A stretch of 46,844 nucleotides of DNA, from the IMG/VR virus record IMGVR_UViG_3300025674_000073, positions 1 through 46,844 of that record; one strand, 5' to 3'. A program made the translations under genes and the position numbers. This DNA is from a virus. Of this stretch, positions 8,786 through 16,815 are shown piece by piece; the first letter of the stretch is position 1; each line of letters begins with the position of its first letter. Under the pieces are notes generated by a model that had not been told where the DNA came from, did no database searches, and saw only the letters and a list, made by a program, of their open reading frames with translations.

Positions 8786-9587
8786 ATATTGGTTTGATAC
8801 TTTTAAACATTTAAAGTCTTTTGATATTATTCCATATCAAGATGTTGTTGATTTATATTTAAAAAATCAGTCTTTACTGGAAGAAAATAAATTTGAGAAA
8901 CTTGGTGGTGATAATGAACGACCAATCAATTCAGACATAGAAAAAGTAGACAATAAAGGATTTTGGGGAGGTTATTCACCAAGATATTATAACATCGACC
9001 CACACGGAAATAAACTTACACAAGCAAAAGCAGATGTGGTTTCTATGGATATGAAGGGGTTGGGAAAAACTTGGACACACTTTGTTTATTTAGAAATTCC
9101 ATTTGAATTATTTAACAATCATCAGGTGTCAGTTTTTTCTAATGACAACATTGAACCATATCGAGAGTTTTTAAACGACATAGATAAGACAGACCTTTCC
9201 AAAGAGAAAGTTGACACACTAATACAAGAATATGACAAAAAGTATCCGGAAACAAGTTATATGAACACAATGTTTAGAAGTTATCAAACAAAAGATTGGA
9301 GCAAAGATTTAGAAGTTTCTCAGTATATTACTTTAAAACAGAATGGAATTATATATCCAATATGTTATAATTCATCAAAATATGCCTTTCTTAGAGGAAG
9401 TCATAGGTCATTTTTTTTAGCACATACAAAAAGTGATGTTCCTATATTTTTACAATGTCCTATGTTAAATGGAAAAATACCAAAGGGAGAGTGGGAAGTT
9501 AAGTTTGAAAAACACTTTGACAAAACAATAATAATGAAAGTAAATTTAAGAGAAAAATATTTAAAATTTTACAAAGAGGTTTTATGA
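8769..9587 (+). CDS. ParB/Srx-like-fold protein of the glycan cluster (paralog A)
   Basis: I see no catalytic glycan enzyme here. The C-terminal part of this 272-residue protein (about 186-230) reads NGIIYPICYNSSKYAFLRGSHR and then VPIFLQCP. This resembles the ParB/sulfiredoxin core, where 'nG..yPi......y.l..G.HR..aa......iP..l' surrounds a GxxR nucleotide-binding motif. A relative at 10228-11088 shares both a (D/E)(Y/F)DKKYP helix end and the G(S/T)HR block, with a cytidylyltransferase gene between them. ParB-fold domains bind CTP or ATP, so a nucleotide-dependent role is possible. The fold call is inference from motif spacing. Confidence 0.45.
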   Translation: MKSRVRYWFDTFKHLKSFDIIPYQDVVDLYLKNQSLLEENKFEKLGGDNERPINSDIEKVDNKGFWGGYSPRYYNIDPHGNKLTQAKADVVSMDMKGLGKTWTHFVYLEIPFELFNNHQVSVFSNDNIEPYREFLNDIDKTDLSKEKVDTLIQEYDKKYPETSYMNTMFRSYQTKDWSKDLEVSQYITLKQNGIIYPICYNSSKYAFLRGSHRSFFLAHTKSDVPIFLQCPMLNGKIPKGEWEVKFEKHFDKTIIMKVNLREKYLKFYKEVL

Positions 9588-10237
9588 AAAAAATAGCCGG
9601 AATTATACACGCAAGAAAAACAAGCACAAGGTGTCCTAATAAACATTTACGACCATTAGGAGATACTACTTTGATTGATATTGCTTTGGAAAAATTAAGT
9701 AAATTAGAGTTAGATGAAAAGTATTTAGCAGTATATGACCAAGAATTAAAAGACAAAGTAATTGATGGTGTGAAAATCTTACGTAGAAAATATGATTCGG
9801 TTGCACCTGGAAACGCACCACATAACATTATGTATAAACATTTAGAAAATGTTAAATCAGATTACATAGTAAATTTAAATCCGTGTCAACCATTTTTAAA
9901 AGTTGATAAATTACAACAAATCATTACAATGTTTAAATACTCAACACTCGACAGTATGATTACGGTAAAAAAAGAAAGAAACTTTTTTTGGGACAAAGAT
10001 GAAACTCCTATAAACTTTAAACAAAATGACAGGTTGTCAACAACATCAGGACCTTGGGTTTACTCGGCAACACATTCATTGGTATTTTATAAAAAACAAT
10101 ATATGTTAGATAACTGGGAATTGTTTCCAAATGAAAAAGAAAATCCAAAACCATTTATTGTGGATTGGTCAGAACAAGAGTTAATAGATGTTGATACGGA
10201 AACAGATTTTAAATTGGTGGAGTCATTATGGAAGTGA
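9584..10237 (+). CDS. neuA: Acylneuraminate cytidylyltransferase-like (NeuA/PseF family)
   Basis: The 217-residue product opens with IAGIIHARKTSTRCPNKHL, the family signature 'I.aR..S.R.p.K', in which the Arg and Lys bind CTP. Next come LGDTTLIDIALEKL and, later, NLNPCQPFL, the place of the usual 'qp.sP.l' segment. NeuA-type enzymes activate nonulosonic acids such as sialic, pseudaminic or legionaminic acid as CMP-sugars. A NeuB-like synthase is encoded in the same operon (19356-20165), which supports this function. The substrate cannot be told, and a KdsB- or SpsF-like activity is an alternative. Confidence 0.75.
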   Translation: MKKIAGIIHARKTSTRCPNKHLRPLGDTTLIDIALEKLSKLELDEKYLAVYDQELKDKVIDGVKILRRKYDSVAPGNAPHNIMYKHLENVKSDYIVNLNPCQPFLKVDKLQQIITMFKYSTLDSMITVKKERNFFWDKDETPINFKQNDRLSTTSGPWVYSATHSLVFYKKQYMLDNWELFPNEKENPKPFIVDWSEQELIDVDTETDFKLVESLWK

Positions 10238-11088
10238 AATATTGGAAACCACACTTTTCAGATTTAAAAGAATTTGATATGATTTCTTTACACGAATTAT
10301 TATATCGGGTTGATGCTACTTTAAAAGAATTTGAAGAATATAAAGTAGGTTCATTAATAAAATACGAAGAGAAATATAAAGACATACCGGAAATGAAAGA
10401 TTTATATGATAAATTTAACAAAGATAATTCTGAACACCAAGTATGTTTTTGGCCAGAAGGTCAACCACTATTTAGAAAAAAATATACAAGCAAATTAATA
10501 GGTTCTACATCAAATTATCAAGTTAGAGATTTAGCAGTAAAATCGCCATTTGAACATTTAGATTTGTATCATCACCACTATAAAAGAATTTTGAATAATA
10601 GTATTGAACCTAACTATTTATATATAAGTATTCCTAATCAAATTATAGTTGATTATATGGAAAAAACAAATAATGGTTGGGATATGGAAATTCCAAGAAA
10701 GTTTATCAGCCAAATAAACGATTGGAATGATTTAAATGAAATAGAAACAAAAATAGATGAGTTTGATAAAAAGTATCCAAATTGGAATCACGACTTTCCA
10801 ATCTTGGGTTTTAGAAGTGTTTTACAAAATGGGTTATTGTTTCCAAATACATCATTTCACTTATGGGCCTTTTTAGTTGCAGGAACACATAGATTATTTA
10901 TGTGTGGAATGAGTGGTAATGACTATCCAATGTTTTTACAAATACCAAGAGGACAAAAACAATTTACCTTAGAGTCTGGAAAACAAATTTTTAAAAACAA
11001 TACTCATTTAATAATGAACATAGACTTAGACAAAAAACAATACGAATTGTTTTTAGATGACAAAAAAATAGGAGAAGTGAAGGTATGA
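10228..11088 (+). CDS. ParB/Srx-like-fold protein of the glycan cluster (paralog B)
   Basis: This 286-residue protein overlaps the cytidylyltransferase gene by 10 nt. Residues 174-185 (IDEFDKKYP region) and 193-240 (GFRSVLQNGLLFP, then FLVAGTHRLF and YPMFLQIP) align by eye with the protein encoded at 8769-9587. The GTHR motif sits where ParB/sulfiredoxin proteins carry their GxxR nucleotide-binding motif. The N-terminal 150 residues are not recognisable. It may be a scaffold or nucleotide sensor of the glycan pathway; no enzymatic activity is shown by the sequence. Confidence 0.45.
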   Translation: MEVKYWKPHFSDLKEFDMISLHELLYRVDATLKEFEEYKVGSLIKYEEKYKDIPEMKDLYDKFNKDNSEHQVCFWPEGQPLFRKKYTSKLIGSTSNYQVRDLAVKSPFEHLDLYHHHYKRILNNSIEPNYLYISIPNQIIVDYMEKTNNGWDMEIPRKFISQINDWNDLNEIETKIDEFDKKYPNWNHDFPILGFRSVLQNGLLFPNTSFHLWAFLVAGTHRLFMCGMSGNDYPMFLQIPRGQKQFTLESGKQIFKNNTHLIMNIDLDKKQYELFLDDKKIGEVKV

Positions 11089-11396
11089 AGTATGTCATAG
11101 ATATAGACGGAACTATATGTAAAGAAGAAGGTAAGGTAATCGGTCGAGAACCTTATTTGGATAGAATCGCAAAAATAAACAAACTATACGACGAAGGACA
11201 CACAATAGTTTTCTATACTGCTCGTGGATTAAAGAGTGGTAGAGGAGAAAAACATTATCGTCCAATTACAGAACAACAATTAAAAGAATGGGGAGTAAAA
11301 TATCACGAGTTGTGTTTCAAAGGACACAACGGAGATTACTTCATAGATGATAGAGGAATAAACGCAGGAGACTTTTTCAATGAAACAAAAGTGTAA
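11085..11396 (+). CDS. Small HAD phosphatase, capsule-biosynthesis type
   Basis: The protein has 103 residues and a minimal HAD core. Motif I is YVIDIDGTIC (Asp6 and Asp8), motif II is the Thr in VFYTARG, and the C-terminal YFIDDRGINAGDF carries the two acidic residues of motif IV. There is no cap domain. Close relatives occur next to sugar nucleotidyltransferases in capsule loci and in phages. Here it directly precedes, and overlaps by 17 nt, a nucleotidyltransferase gene, so dephosphorylation of a sugar phosphate before or after activation is likely. Confidence 0.78.
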   Translation: MKYVIDIDGTICKEEGKVIGREPYLDRIAKINKLYDEGHTIVFYTARGLKSGRGEKHYRPITEQQLKEWGVKYHELCFKGHNGDYFIDDRGINAGDFFNETKV

Positions 11397-12111
11397 TATA
11401 TTGATACCAATGGCAGGTCGTGGTTCACGATTTGAAGAGCAAGGATATACGGACAAAAAACCATTTATTGATGTAAATGGAAAGCCAATGATACACAGAG
11501 TGATAAAAAACTTAGGTATGGAGTTTGACAAAGAATATATGTTTATATTGATTTGTTTACAGGAAGACTTTGACAAATACGATTTTACAGAATTTGAAAA
11601 AGTTATCGGTCATAATTCTTATGATGTCGTAATATTAGATGATGTCACAGAAGGAGCTGCACAAACCATATTACAAGCAAAAGATTTAATCAATGATGAT
11701 ACACCATTGATGACTATGAACTCAGACCAATTAGTAGATTGGGATATAGAAAGATTGTTTGAAATGTGTGAACAATTTGACGGAGTAATTCCTTGTTTTT
11801 ACGGAGAAGGAAATGCTTGGAGTTATGCCAGAACACTCGATAATGGATATGTCCAAGAGGTAGCAGAAAAGAAACAAATATCAAAGTATGCAACAGCAGG
11901 ATATTATTATTGGAAAAAAGGTAGTGATTTTGTAAAGTATGCAGAACAAATGATTCACGATAATAGTAGAACCAACGGAGAGTTCTATGTAGCACCAGTT
12001 TATAATTGGGCAGTTCGTGACGGAAAACGAGTAGGAGTGTTTATGGTGGATAAATGTTATTCATTAGGAACACCAGAAGACTTACAGGAATATTTGAGTG
12101 GACAAGATTAA
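11380..12111 (+). CDS. Sugar-1-phosphate nucleotidyltransferase (NTP_transferase family)
   Basis: The 243-residue product opens with ILIPMAGRGSRFEEQGY and KPFIDVNGKPMIHRVI, the nucleotide-binding loop and following Lys of the glucose-1-phosphate uridylyl/thymidylyltransferase family. MNSDQLVDWD (about residues 110-119) holds the metal-binding Asp. It should couple a sugar phosphate, or a related small phosphate, to a nucleotide, giving an activated donor for the glycosyltransferases. It ends inside the next SGNH gene (14-nt overlap). The nucleotide preference is not visible. Confidence 0.82.
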   Translation: MKQKCNILIPMAGRGSRFEEQGYTDKKPFIDVNGKPMIHRVIKNLGMEFDKEYMFILICLQEDFDKYDFTEFEKVIGHNSYDVVILDDVTEGAAQTILQAKDLINDDTPLMTMNSDQLVDWDIERLFEMCEQFDGVIPCFYGEGNAWSYARTLDNGYVQEVAEKKQISKYATAGYYYWKKGSDFVKYAEQMIHDNSRTNGEFYVAPVYNWAVRDGKRVGVFMVDKCYSLGTPEDLQEYLSGQD

Positions 12112-12751
12112 GTATGTAGTTACAAGTGGTTGTAGCTTTTCTGCAGGACAAAATATGTCAGAAGACCCAAGTGATATTAGAAAATATAGATTTTCTAAAA
12201 TTTTAGCTGATGGACTCGAAGCACAAGATATAAATTTAGCAAAAGGTGGTGGTTCCAATGATAGAGCATTTAGAAAAATTTATCAATGGATACAAGAAAA
12301 TCCTAACAAAGTAAAACATACTTTATTCTTAGTTGGGTTTACTTATTTGCATAGAAAAGATTTATACTTTGATTATAAAAAAGAATGGATTGGTTATAGT
12401 AATTTAGGAGACTTTGAACTAAATCACTTTTATAAAGATGTTGACAAAAAAATGATAAAAACTTGGAATGATACCGAATATGGTTATTTTTACAATGATG
12501 ATATAGAAGAAGAAAAACTATTTATGAAAGCAGATTTACTACAAACTTACATAAAAAGTTTAAATTCTAATATTATTTATTTTTATGCACTTCCCTTATC
12601 AAATAACCTTGATAAAAGGTTAAATTGGTATAAACCAGGTGGATACAACAATTGGAGGGAATATATAAATACATATCGTTACTTAGACGGTCATCCAAGT
12701 AAACAAGACCATATAAAACTTGGAAAGGATTTAATTAAAACTTATGGCTAA
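12098..12751 (+). CDS. SGNH/GDSL-type hydrolase-like protein (paralog 5 of 7)
   Basis: It starts with GTG at 12098, because no in-frame ATG precedes the first strand. The 217-residue protein is the shortest SGNH paralog. Block I is VVTSGCSFSAGQN with Ser13, block II is KGGGSNDRAFRK, block III is FLVGFTYLHR, and block V is LDGHPSKQDH with the catalytic His preceded by Asp at -2. The SNDRAFRKIYQW segment closely parallels ANDTIFRRLYRW in the protein encoded at 4843, so these two copies probably share a recent ancestor. Confidence 0.73.
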   Translation: MDKIKYVVTSGCSFSAGQNMSEDPSDIRKYRFSKILADGLEAQDINLAKGGGSNDRAFRKIYQWIQENPNKVKHTLFLVGFTYLHRKDLYFDYKKEWIGYSNLGDFELNHFYKDVDKKMIKTWNDTEYGYFYNDDIEEEKLFMKADLLQTYIKSLNSNIIYFYALPLSNNLDKRLNWYKPGGYNNWREYINTYRYLDGHPSKQDHIKLGKDLIKTYG

Positions 12752-13679
12752 ACCAATAACATACGCATATTTAGAAACAACCAATTATTGCAACTTAGAT
12801 TGTAGTTTTTGTAATAGAACTGATGTAATCGGTCCACTCAAACATATGTCATTAGAAAATTGGGGTAAGTTATTAGACGGAATAAAACACCACCCAATCC
12901 AAGAGGCAAAACTTATGGGTATGGGTGAACCATTTCTACACCCACAATTTGATGAAGTGTGTCGTATGTTTAAAGAAGTGTTTCCAGATTGTAAAGTAGT
13001 AGTGGCAACGAATTGTCAATATGATATCACACCAGGTAAAAAACTTCGTAAAGTATTTGAGAATTCATTACAATATATTGATATGTTGTATTTTTCAATT
13101 GACGGATATGAAGAGAATTACGAACGAGATAGAGCACCTGCAAAATGGAGTAAGTTGATAAAGTTTTTAGATAATTCGAGAGAAGTTGATAGACAAGGTT
13201 GTGATATTGTTGTTAATTATGTAGTAAATGCATATAATGTAGATGACATCATAAAGATAGATGAACTTAGAGTAAATTATGATTTGGGTCAATTGAGATT
13301 AAACATCGCACAAATTTGGGATGAAGGTAAAAGCATTAAAGACGACATAGCAACATCAGGTTATACTCAACACCAATTAGATTATTTAAAAGAAAATTGG
13401 AGTGGTAAAATTATGGGCAAATCCAAGTGGGATTACAACGATTGTTTTTGGGTAAACAATGCATTATACACTACCGTAGAGGGTAATGTAAAAATGTGTT
13501 GCTTGAACACAGGAGCTAAACCATTTGGAAATTTATTCGTTAACTCAATCGATGAAATCAGACAAATGACAGACTACCAAAATGTTAAAAGGGGTTGTAA
13601 TACAAACAATCCAACTTCACATTGTAATAATTGTTCTTATAAAGAATTATCACCAATGTTAAAGTATTTAGGAGTATAA
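12744..13679 (+). CDS. Radical SAM/SPASM-domain enzyme
   Basis: The 311-residue product carries the radical SAM signature NYCNLDCSFCN with Cys16, Cys20 and Cys23, which hold the 4Fe-4S cluster that cleaves S-adenosylmethionine. GMGEPFLHP is the GGE-like SAM-binding motif. The C-terminal end has further cysteines (MCCLNTG, then CNTNN and CNNCSY), typical of SPASM auxiliary clusters. Such enzymes modify peptides or sugars by radical chemistry, for example epimerisation, dehydration or C-methylation. In this operon a sugar substrate is the simplest reading. It overlaps the next gene by one base. Confidence 0.85.
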   Translation: MAKPITYAYLETTNYCNLDCSFCNRTDVIGPLKHMSLENWGKLLDGIKHHPIQEAKLMGMGEPFLHPQFDEVCRMFKEVFPDCKVVVATNCQYDITPGKKLRKVFENSLQYIDMLYFSIDGYEENYERDRAPAKWSKLIKFLDNSREVDRQGCDIVVNYVVNAYNVDDIIKIDELRVNYDLGQLRLNIAQIWDEGKSIKDDIATSGYTQHQLDYLKENWSGKIMGKSKWDYNDCFWVNNALYTTVEGNVKMCCLNTGAKPFGNLFVNSIDEIRQMTDYQNVKRGCNTNNPTSHCNNCSYKELSPMLKYLGV

Positions 13680-14494
13680 TGAAAAGAATAGCAGTTTGTA
13701 TATCAGGTTTAATTAGGTTTTGGGAAGAAACCTACCCATTATATCAACATTGGAATAACTTATTTGATGATGTAGAGTTTGTTTTTTACATTGCTACTTG
13801 GAAAAGAGATGATGCTTGGTATGATAAAACCAGAACTGCTGAAGGTATAATTAAAGATATAGACTTTACTAAATATAAATTTGTAAACTATTGGACTAAA
13901 TTAGACGATACTAAGGTTTATCATAGAAATAGTAAACCATCAAGTTTACCATATATGGCTTATGCAATAAAACACGTCCATAAACTTAGAAATGAATCGG
14001 GAGAAAAATTTGATGGTGTCATAACAACACGAAATGATGTAGTCATTCCATATACAACAATCAGAGATTGTGTTAGATTGGTTAGAAATAAACCTCACCA
14101 CTTTACTGATAATGCTTTTTTTAATGCCCCAGCTTTAAAAAGTTTTTCTAACCAAAGTAGATTAATTTTAGAAAGAGATTATTTTCATTTTGGGACTGAA
14201 AAGTCAATGGATAAGTTTTCAGAAATGTATGATAGTTATAAAAGTAATGAACTAATAGAAAAAACTAATCACTATGCACCAGCCGAACACTTGTTTAATA
14301 AAAATCTTATGGTTATAAAAATGGGTGCTATACCAAAACTTATAAAAGAAAAATCAAATCCGTTTATGAAAAAAGGTTGGCCCACACCATCTATATTGAG
14401 AAAAATTTATCAAGAAGAAGGAATTGAGTATATGTTTGGAGATTGGAATACAATAGATAAACGATTCTATACTGAATGGGATAATACAGAATGA
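13679..14494 (+). CDS. Putative glycosyltransferase, 'SGQLR/SRPD' family (second copy)
   Basis: This 271-residue product is a paralog of the protein at 5613-6404. It begins RIAVCISGLIRFWEE and has FDGVITTRNDVVIP (residues 111-124) where the first copy has SRPD. The TRND segment is a candidate substrate or metal site. Both copies have a similar length and a Trp/Tyr-rich N-terminal third. It likely transfers a sugar, with donor unknown. The start overlaps the upstream radical SAM stop, and the end overlaps the methyltransferase gene by 4 nt. Confidence 0.55.
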   Translation: MKRIAVCISGLIRFWEETYPLYQHWNNLFDDVEFVFYIATWKRDDAWYDKTRTAEGIIKDIDFTKYKFVNYWTKLDDTKVYHRNSKPSSLPYMAYAIKHVHKLRNESGEKFDGVITTRNDVVIPYTTIRDCVRLVRNKPHHFTDNAFFNAPALKSFSNQSRLILERDYFHFGTEKSMDKFSEMYDSYKSNELIEKTNHYAPAEHLFNKNLMVIKMGAIPKLIKEKSNPFMKKGWPTPSILRKIYQEEGIEYMFGDWNTIDKRFYTEWDNTE

Positions 14495-15006
14495 AATTAA
14501 TATCAGAAGAATATAAAAAAATACTACAACAAGTTCATCAAACTGATAAATGGGGTCGTGTAGCAAAAAGTCAATCTTCAAGTATAAAAAAATTGTTAGA
14601 TGAATATAATATAAAAAGACTATTAGACTATGGTTCGGGTTGGGGTGGATTAAAAGATAGTTTACCAAGTGATTATGAAGTTATTGAGTATGAACCAGGT
14701 ATAGAAGAAAAAAGTCAATCACCAGAACCAGAAAAGTTTGTAGTGTGTATAGATGTTTTAGAACACATTGAACCCGAATATATTGAAAATGTTTTAGATG
14801 ATTTACAAAGAGTAGTTTTGGATAAAGGATTTTTCACTATATCTTGTAGAGAAGCAGTTAGAAGATTACCAAATGGTAAAAACGCACACTTAATTGTTAA
14901 ACCGCATACTTGGTGGAAAGATAAACTGGAATTAAGATTTAATATTCTTACATATGAATATAGTGATTCTTCGGAACAATGTCAAGTATTTTTGGAGAAA
15001 AAATGA
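14491..15006 (+). CDS. SAM-dependent methyltransferase (class I)
   Basis: The 171-residue protein has motif I LLDYGSGWGGL (residues 44-54), which binds S-adenosylmethionine, and the acidic end of strand 2 in IEYEPG. Post-motif CIDVLEHIEPEYI matches the 'DvlEHi' signature of methyltransferases acting on small molecules or sugars. A late WWKDKLELRF fits the C-terminal strands. It may O- or N-methylate a sugar of the glycan. It is shorter than most family members but looks complete. Confidence 0.8.
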   Translation: MKLISEEYKKILQQVHQTDKWGRVAKSQSSSIKKLLDEYNIKRLLDYGSGWGGLKDSLPSDYEVIEYEPGIEEKSQSPEPEKFVVCIDVLEHIEPEYIENVLDDLQRVVLDKGFFTISCREAVRRLPNGKNAHLIVKPHTWWKDKLELRFNILTYEYSDSSEQCQVFLEKK

Positions 15007-15782
15007 AAAAAACATTAATAGGAGTGGGGTGTTCACATACACAAGGTTGTGCGATAGAAAAAAACGGAAAACTGTTATCCCAACAATTAAAAGATTTATA
15101 TAATAGAGAAGAAGTTTCACCAGAATGGATTACTGAAAACTTTTCTTGGATAGGATGCTTGGGTAATTTACTAAATGTTGATGAAAAAATAAACTTTGGA
15201 TTTGGTGGTAGGGGAGTCGAACAATGTATTAGGGCTCTTAAAAATTACTCATATAAAAAAGTTGATTTATCCAATCACTTAATTATATTTCAAATTCCAT
15301 CATTAGATAGAGTTGAAATATTAAATTCTTATAATGACAAATTTGTTTTAACAGAGAGTATAAAATATTTACATAAAAATCAAAGACAAGACTTTTTTGA
15401 AAACTACTACGATACAAACTACTATCAATATAAATTTATAAATGAGTTATACTTTTTACAAAATTATTTGCAAAGTTTAGGTGCAAAAATATACTTTTTC
15501 GATTTATTCACACCAATTAGATTAAAAGATATTAAACATTATTCTAAAGAAGTAGTGGATACACTTCACAATAATTTAAATTGGTCATTAGAATTGAATA
15601 AAAATATAGAATTAGATGAATTAATAAGTAGTCTTAATTTACTAAAACTGAGTGATAACCCAAACTTAGTAAGACTATCTCAAGAAAATCTTTTAGATGA
15701 TAATCATTTATCTGAAACAGGGAATAGAAATTTAGCAAAATCAATTTATAAAGAGATAAAAAATGAAACCACATTTACATAA
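15003..15782 (+). CDS. SGNH/GDSL-type hydrolase-like protein (paralog 6 of 7)
   Basis: I prefer the ATG at 15003 (259 residues) over one at 14979, because it forms the usual ATGA junction with the methyltransferase gene and has TTGGAG about 7 nt upstream. Block I is IGVGCSHTQGC (Ser11). Block II is GFGGRGVEQC, with Gln in place of the common Asn. Block III is replaced by IFQIPSLDR, which deviates from the IG(W/L/F)(T/S) of the other copies. Block V LDDNHLSETGN is a proper DxxH. This is the most diverged paralog and may have a different substrate. Confidence 0.68.
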   Translation: MKKTLIGVGCSHTQGCAIEKNGKLLSQQLKDLYNREEVSPEWITENFSWIGCLGNLLNVDEKINFGFGGRGVEQCIRALKNYSYKKVDLSNHLIIFQIPSLDRVEILNSYNDKFVLTESIKYLHKNQRQDFFENYYDTNYYQYKFINELYFLQNYLQSLGAKIYFFDLFTPIRLKDIKHYSKEVVDTLHNNLNWSLELNKNIELDELISSLNLLKLSDNPNLVRLSQENLLDDNHLSETGNRNLAKSIYKEIKNETTFT

Positions 15783-16815
15783 AGTAAAAAGAATATTTGA
15801 CTACACGGATAAATCTGAATATGATTTTATTTTAAATCAATCAGAACGCTCACAACCAATTCCACACTCTTATTATACAAAATTTTTAAGAAGTTTAAAA
15901 CAAGAGGATTTTGCATATTATCCCAATACAAAAAACTTTAAAGAAAAAATATGTGATTTTTATAATGTAAAACCAGAAAACTTATTTTTAAGTGATGGTT
16001 CTGATGTCGGTATCAAGTCTATATTTGAAACCTTCACAACTTGTGGCAATATCGTTACATCAGAACCGTCCTTTCCTATGTATGGAGTTTACGCATCATT
16101 ATATAAGTGTCCATATAGAGGAATACACTACGACAAAGATACAAGACAATTATCAGTAGAACATATGTTAAAGTTCGTTGATGATGAAACTGATTTGATT
16201 ATATTGGCAAACCCAAATAGTCCAATCGGAGATTACAAAACCATAGACGAAATTAAACCTTTATTAGATACAGGTATTCCGGTATTGATTGATGAAGCGT
16301 ATATAGAGTTTTTAGATACAGAAGATTTATATTATGATAGTTTTATCAAGTATATTGATGAGTATCCAAATCTAATCGTAACAAGAACATTTTCCAAAGC
16401 ATTTGGTGCAGCAGGTTGTAGAGTCGGTATGACTTTTTCTAATCCACACTACATAGAAAATATTTCCAAGTTTAGACAAATGTATGAGATATCAGGTGTA
16501 TCTATGAAGTATTGTGAGTTTTTAATCGATAACTTTCATTTAGTTGATATCTATACACAAGAAGTTATTGAAGAACGAAAAAAAGTCTTGACATTGATGA
16601 AAAATTTTAGTATATTAAATAGTGAGGCAAATTGGATACATTTCAATACTTACGATGATAATCTAAAAACAAAACAAATTCTCGATAAACACAAAGTATT
16701 AGTTAAGTATTGTAAAATACACCCATACGGAGAACGAGATAATTGGTGTCGTATGACAATTCAACCAGGACTTTCAGAACAACAATTTTTTAAGGACTTG
16801 TTAAATGTTGTCTAA
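15763..16815 (+). CDS. Aminotransferase class I/II, HisC-like (PLP-dependent)
   Basis: The 350-residue protein shows the fold-type I aminotransferase landmarks: LSDGSDVGIKSIF (PLP phosphate region), ILANPNSPIGDY (149-158), VLIDEAYIEF (174-183), TRTFSKAFGAAGCRVG with Lys212 as the PLP Schiff-base lysine, and a C-terminal Arg in CRMTI. Its length equals that of histidinol-phosphate aminotransferases. A histidine biosynthesis role is unlikely in this context. Conversion of a keto intermediate into an amino sugar or amino alcohol phosphate for the glycan is more plausible. Confidence 0.82.
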   Translation: MKPHLHKVKRIFDYTDKSEYDFILNQSERSQPIPHSYYTKFLRSLKQEDFAYYPNTKNFKEKICDFYNVKPENLFLSDGSDVGIKSIFETFTTCGNIVTSEPSFPMYGVYASLYKCPYRGIHYDKDTRQLSVEHMLKFVDDETDLIILANPNSPIGDYKTIDEIKPLLDTGIPVLIDEAYIEFLDTEDLYYDSFIKYIDEYPNLIVTRTFSKAFGAAGCRVGMTFSNPHYIENISKFRQMYEISGVSMKYCEFLIDNFHLVDIYTQEVIEERKKVLTLMKNFSILNSEANWIHFNTYDDNLKTKQILDKHKVLVKYCKIHPYGERDNWCRMTIQPGLSEQQFFKDLLNVV

